From positions 1-60,238 of the forward strand of contig JAFEKR010000098.1 of NCBI GenBank assembly GCA_019022495.1: 60,238 bases of DNA, written 5' to 3'. The notes beneath the pieces are model-generated. The model was not told the DNA's origin. It searched no databases and saw only the letters and a program-made list of their open reading frames with translations. A program made the position numbers and the translations under genes. Below, piece after piece: positions 57,534 through 60,238 of the stretch. Source of the stretch: Epichloe hybrida (taxonomy: Eukaryota > Ascomycota > Sordariomycetes > Hypocreales > Clavicipitaceae). The first letter of the stretch is position 1; every line of letters starts with the position of its first letter.

Positions 57534-60238
57534 TCAAACTTCGGACCGGGGATGCCAGTTCTCCTGGAACAACTGGCTCACGAAAAAGTAGTCCTCTTCC
57601 CAAGCGCCGCGCTCTCGCAGCTGCTCCCATTCTCGCTCTGCATCGCACCATCTGCGCATTAGCCCCCACCCCAGCAATCTGATTCATTTGGCGGCCAAGG
57701 AAGGGTGTAATCCTGCATATATCTCAGGCATGCCGGCGGTGTGCGGAGTAGGACTTACCGTGCTCCTTGGCAAATTTTCTCGTCTCATGCACAAATTGAA
57801 CCTTGTCGTCACTGAGATCTGCAAGCGTCCGCAGATCCTGGTCCTTGCACTCGTCCGAAAATGGGTACCAGCCCTTGTTGCAGTAGTGAAAGTGAGCGAG
57901 GAGAATGTTTGCCCCTGTAGTAATTTAAAAAAAAAAAAAAAAAAAAGGGTCCCGTCATCAGCCACAAACGGTACTTCTTGGCTTGAAACAAGACAACAAG
58001 GAACAAGTAATAAACGTCCAGTCTTACCAAGATGGTATTCTCTCACTTTATCCTCACGCGCAAATCGACGCTGAAAGCAGACTTTGGTCAGCAAAGGGTA
58101 AATTCGAGGTTCGCCCGCAGAACATGCCGCCAGTCTTTTTTGCGACTCCAAAGTCACATGCAATCATGGCTGCCGTTGAAGCTGTGGGCTTGTGTATGTT
58201 TCTTCTTCCTTCCTTCCTTCTTTTTTCTTCCTTCCTGATTCTTCCCTTCTTCATTCTGCCAAGTTTCCTCTCTTTTACTCTCCGTCTCCTCTCCTTCTTT
58301 TCTCGTGTTTCCTCCTCTTTGGTTTCATCAAGACTTACCCTGATTCCATGTTTTCGGGCATACGCTGCATCGTGGGCCGTAATCAGTGCCGCATTATGTA
58401 GCAGCATGAAGGTGACCAAGTAAGTCACAAACCAAGTACTCTGCTTATTCTTTAGAACCATTTTCTGCAGCTTGTCCAAAAGCTCGCGTCTGAGTCTTGT
58501 TTGAATATGGTGAATCATGACAACGTCCAGTTGTGCGCCGAGGACCGGTGGAACTGGTATCTTTCCGTGGTTGGGATTAGTAGTGTCCAGAATATTGTAC
58601 GACATCCCTAGCTTCTCTTCGCCCACGATAAAATCTGACGTTGTCGAAAGCCGTATAGCCGTCCACAATCGAAACGTCCAATTGAAAAGTTGCTTCCAAT
58701 CTTCAGGAATCGTGGTATCTCGATACATTCCAAAAGCTTGAACATATGTTTTCCTCAGCAGACCGCTCGAGCGTTCGGCTATATGTTGAAGCGTGTCACC
58801 CATTGCATCCGAAATATGCTTCAAATACGCCGACTTGCCATCTTCGAGATCCATTAGGGCATAGGGAGGAACAGGAACGGACTTTCTCGTTCCCTGATGA
58901 ACCCATGTGCGTTCCAGTTTATCGCCGTCCTGAGGGACGAATTCGCGAACCTGCAGCTCGATGCATTTCTTCGAATAGCCAGTCGAGATGCGGATGAATT
59001 TGACGTCGGGCGACGCCCACTTCTGTATTGGATCAGATATGTTGTTGGTCCACCGCCGTGTCCATTCGTATCCTGGGACCTGTCCCGGCTTAAAAAGTTG
59101 GATATCTGTAATCTTGTACCTCAAGCAAGGGAATCTTCCTGCTTTGGTGTTGGAAACCTTTTTGCAAGTAAGACATGCTCCACCAGGTTCATTTGGATTG
59201 TGTTCACACTGAGTTGGTTAGCGTCGAGTCAATCACATGTAGAATGTTTCGCCTTCTGCGTCACGCAAGAAAGCAAGGGTCAAAAAAAACCCCCCGGAAT
59301 ACTACTCACACGTATTCTTTGCATTCTGCATCGAATGCACGATCCAATCTTTCGTGTCTGGGCTGTCTGCTCTCGAAGGGTAGGGTCTCGAAATGGGCCA
59401 CGTTTTCCGCCCCGTTGATTTGGGAGCAGAATGTCAAAATTCGATTGCTGGAAATGGGTGGCGGCATTCGTCCAGGATTGTTGAGGAACTGCCTCTATCA
59501 GAACCCCAGCTGTCATTAACATTCTCGATCCTCCTAGGGGAATACTGTTGACTCCCACTCTGTGGTTGGTAGGGGACACGGCTGTGCTTATATTGCCAAG
59601 ATTGCCGATACCGTAGTCTATTTGGGCCTGCTCACTCTGAGTCAGACCGTCGTGCTCGAATACTGGTGAGCTAGCGGGTCCGGGTTCCTGTTTCACCGAT
59701 GGATCGGCGAAGAAAGCAGAGAAGCCAGAGTCTTGGTGACAGAGGAAATCACCCTCGAGGAGGTTTGGCGGTGGTTGTAAATGTGCCGTGTGCGTGAATG
59801 TCGAAAGAGACGGTGTCATTTGTGTCAATGGCCCCTCGTACAACGCAAGTCCCGTGTCGACTAAAGTAAAAGCCATTGTCTCCTGAACGACGGAAGGTTC
59901 CATAGCCAACTGCTTCTCAGCATAATATGGTTGATTTGACTCATAGGCCTGAATCTGCCCTTCGGGCATTGCGCGATAACCTTGAAACCCACCGTTAGTA
60001 ATCACTGATTCGCGGACAGCCCAGAGAAAAGAAAGGATAGGAAATAGTAAGCACAAAGGAACAGAAAAATCATACCATCTGTTTGATCTGCATGAATACT
60101 GCAGCCACCACACATCATTTCGGCCACTCGTCGAGGAAACTGGGCCAAGCTCTGGGCGTGTGGGATGACAGGCTCTGCCCATCTAGGCAGTAGAAACTGT
60201 TGTCCATTGCCGCTGTTCTCATACGGAATGAGACCCGC
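57534..60238 (-). CDS. Zn(II)2Cys6-type transcription factor, 5' end outside window
   Basis: This fungal regulator is partial at its amino end. Exons are complement(57534-57651, 57755-57914, 58028-58070, 58339-59208, 59310-59980, 60076 to beyond 60238). The first visible exon reads LIPYENSGNGQQFLLPRW and RRVAEMMCGGC. The zinc cluster is split by an intron: SCIRCRMQRIRC, then GGACLTCKKVSNTKAGRFPC, spacing Cx2Cx6Cx10Cx2Cx12C, wider than the canonical cluster. It is preceded by KRGPFRDPTLREQTAQTRKIG. The large domain includes LFKPGQVPGYEWTRRW and LLHNAALITAHDAAYARKHGIR, then RRFAREDKVREYHLG, ANILLAHFHYCNKGWYPFSDEC and a conserved tail WEEDYFFVSQLFQENWHP. The last junction keeps frame only with a GTCCTA donor; the stronger GTAAGT donor four bases earlier would shift frame and truncate the tail. 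Confidence 0.8.

Noticed and set aside
1..60238. tRNA or rRNA genes
   Set aside because: I looked for B-box-like GGTTCGAATC patterns with matching A boxes and found none convincing; a covariance-model search would settle it.

Overview
The window comes from a filamentous ascomycete (Pezizomycotina, most likely Sordariomycetes/Hypocreales). Genes are split by short introns (mostly 50-110 bp) with GT...AG ends and CTAAC-like branch sites. The gene set is typical of such fungi: two Zn(II)2Cys6 regulators, a fungal-type 7TM receptor, a Kre9/Knh1-type GPI protein and a DUF3605 protein. A large AT-rich block carries the C-to-T/G-to-A signature of repeat-induced point mutation (RIP). The organism call is inference; no marker gene is present.

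Layout. 1-5000 is gene-poor, with one ORF for a possible small secreted protein that lacks an ATG. 5083-9385 holds a divergent pair: mob2 on the minus strand and a CPA2 Na+/H+ antiporter on the plus strand. 9546-17405 is a three-level nest of mobile elements. A full-length Ty1/copia retrotransposon (two 231-bp LTRs, 5-bp target duplication AACAC) contains a 2.2-kb hAT-like element (10-bp inverted ends, 8-bp duplication GTTATAAG) sitting in its primer-binding site. That element in turn contains a 270-bp solo LTR (5-bp duplication TATTA). Then come leo1 (17625-18934), a patatin-fold Tgl-like protein whose catalytic motifs look lost (19629-21530), a 47-bp perfect inverted repeat, a Zn2Cys6 regulator (22201-25010), a Ser/Thr-rich GPI cell-wall protein (minus, 26191-27030), UDP-glucose pyrophosphorylase (minus, 29319-31661) and a DUF3605 protein (33024-33792). 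33793-39484 is gene-poor with coding-like relics. It is followed by a 7TM receptor gene with an apparent deletion/frameshift (39485-41142), a CRT10-like gene (42234-44955), a Mep1/3-type ammonium transporter under a GATA-site-rich promoter (47109-48723), a membrane-anchored histidine acid phosphatase (minus, 49424-51566), a TauD/TfdA dioxygenase with an abnormal first intron (minus, 52994-54439) and the 3' part of a second Zn2Cys6 regulator that runs off the right edge (minus, 57534-60238).

The genes are mostly housekeeping or nutrient genes without obvious clustering. The ammonium transporter and the acid phosphatase are neighbours in nutrient acquisition. UGP1 supplies UDP-glucose for wall glucan, and the GPI protein and the MOB2 (NDR-kinase) pathway also touch the cell wall, but nothing in the sequence shows co-regulation. 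The strongest novelty is in the repeat block. RIP-type substitutions stop about 80-110 bp short of each outer end of the retroelement. They also skip an internal island of about 160 bp that matches the length of one unit of a 164-bp tandem duplication. It is as if only DNA with a paired homologous partner had been mutated.
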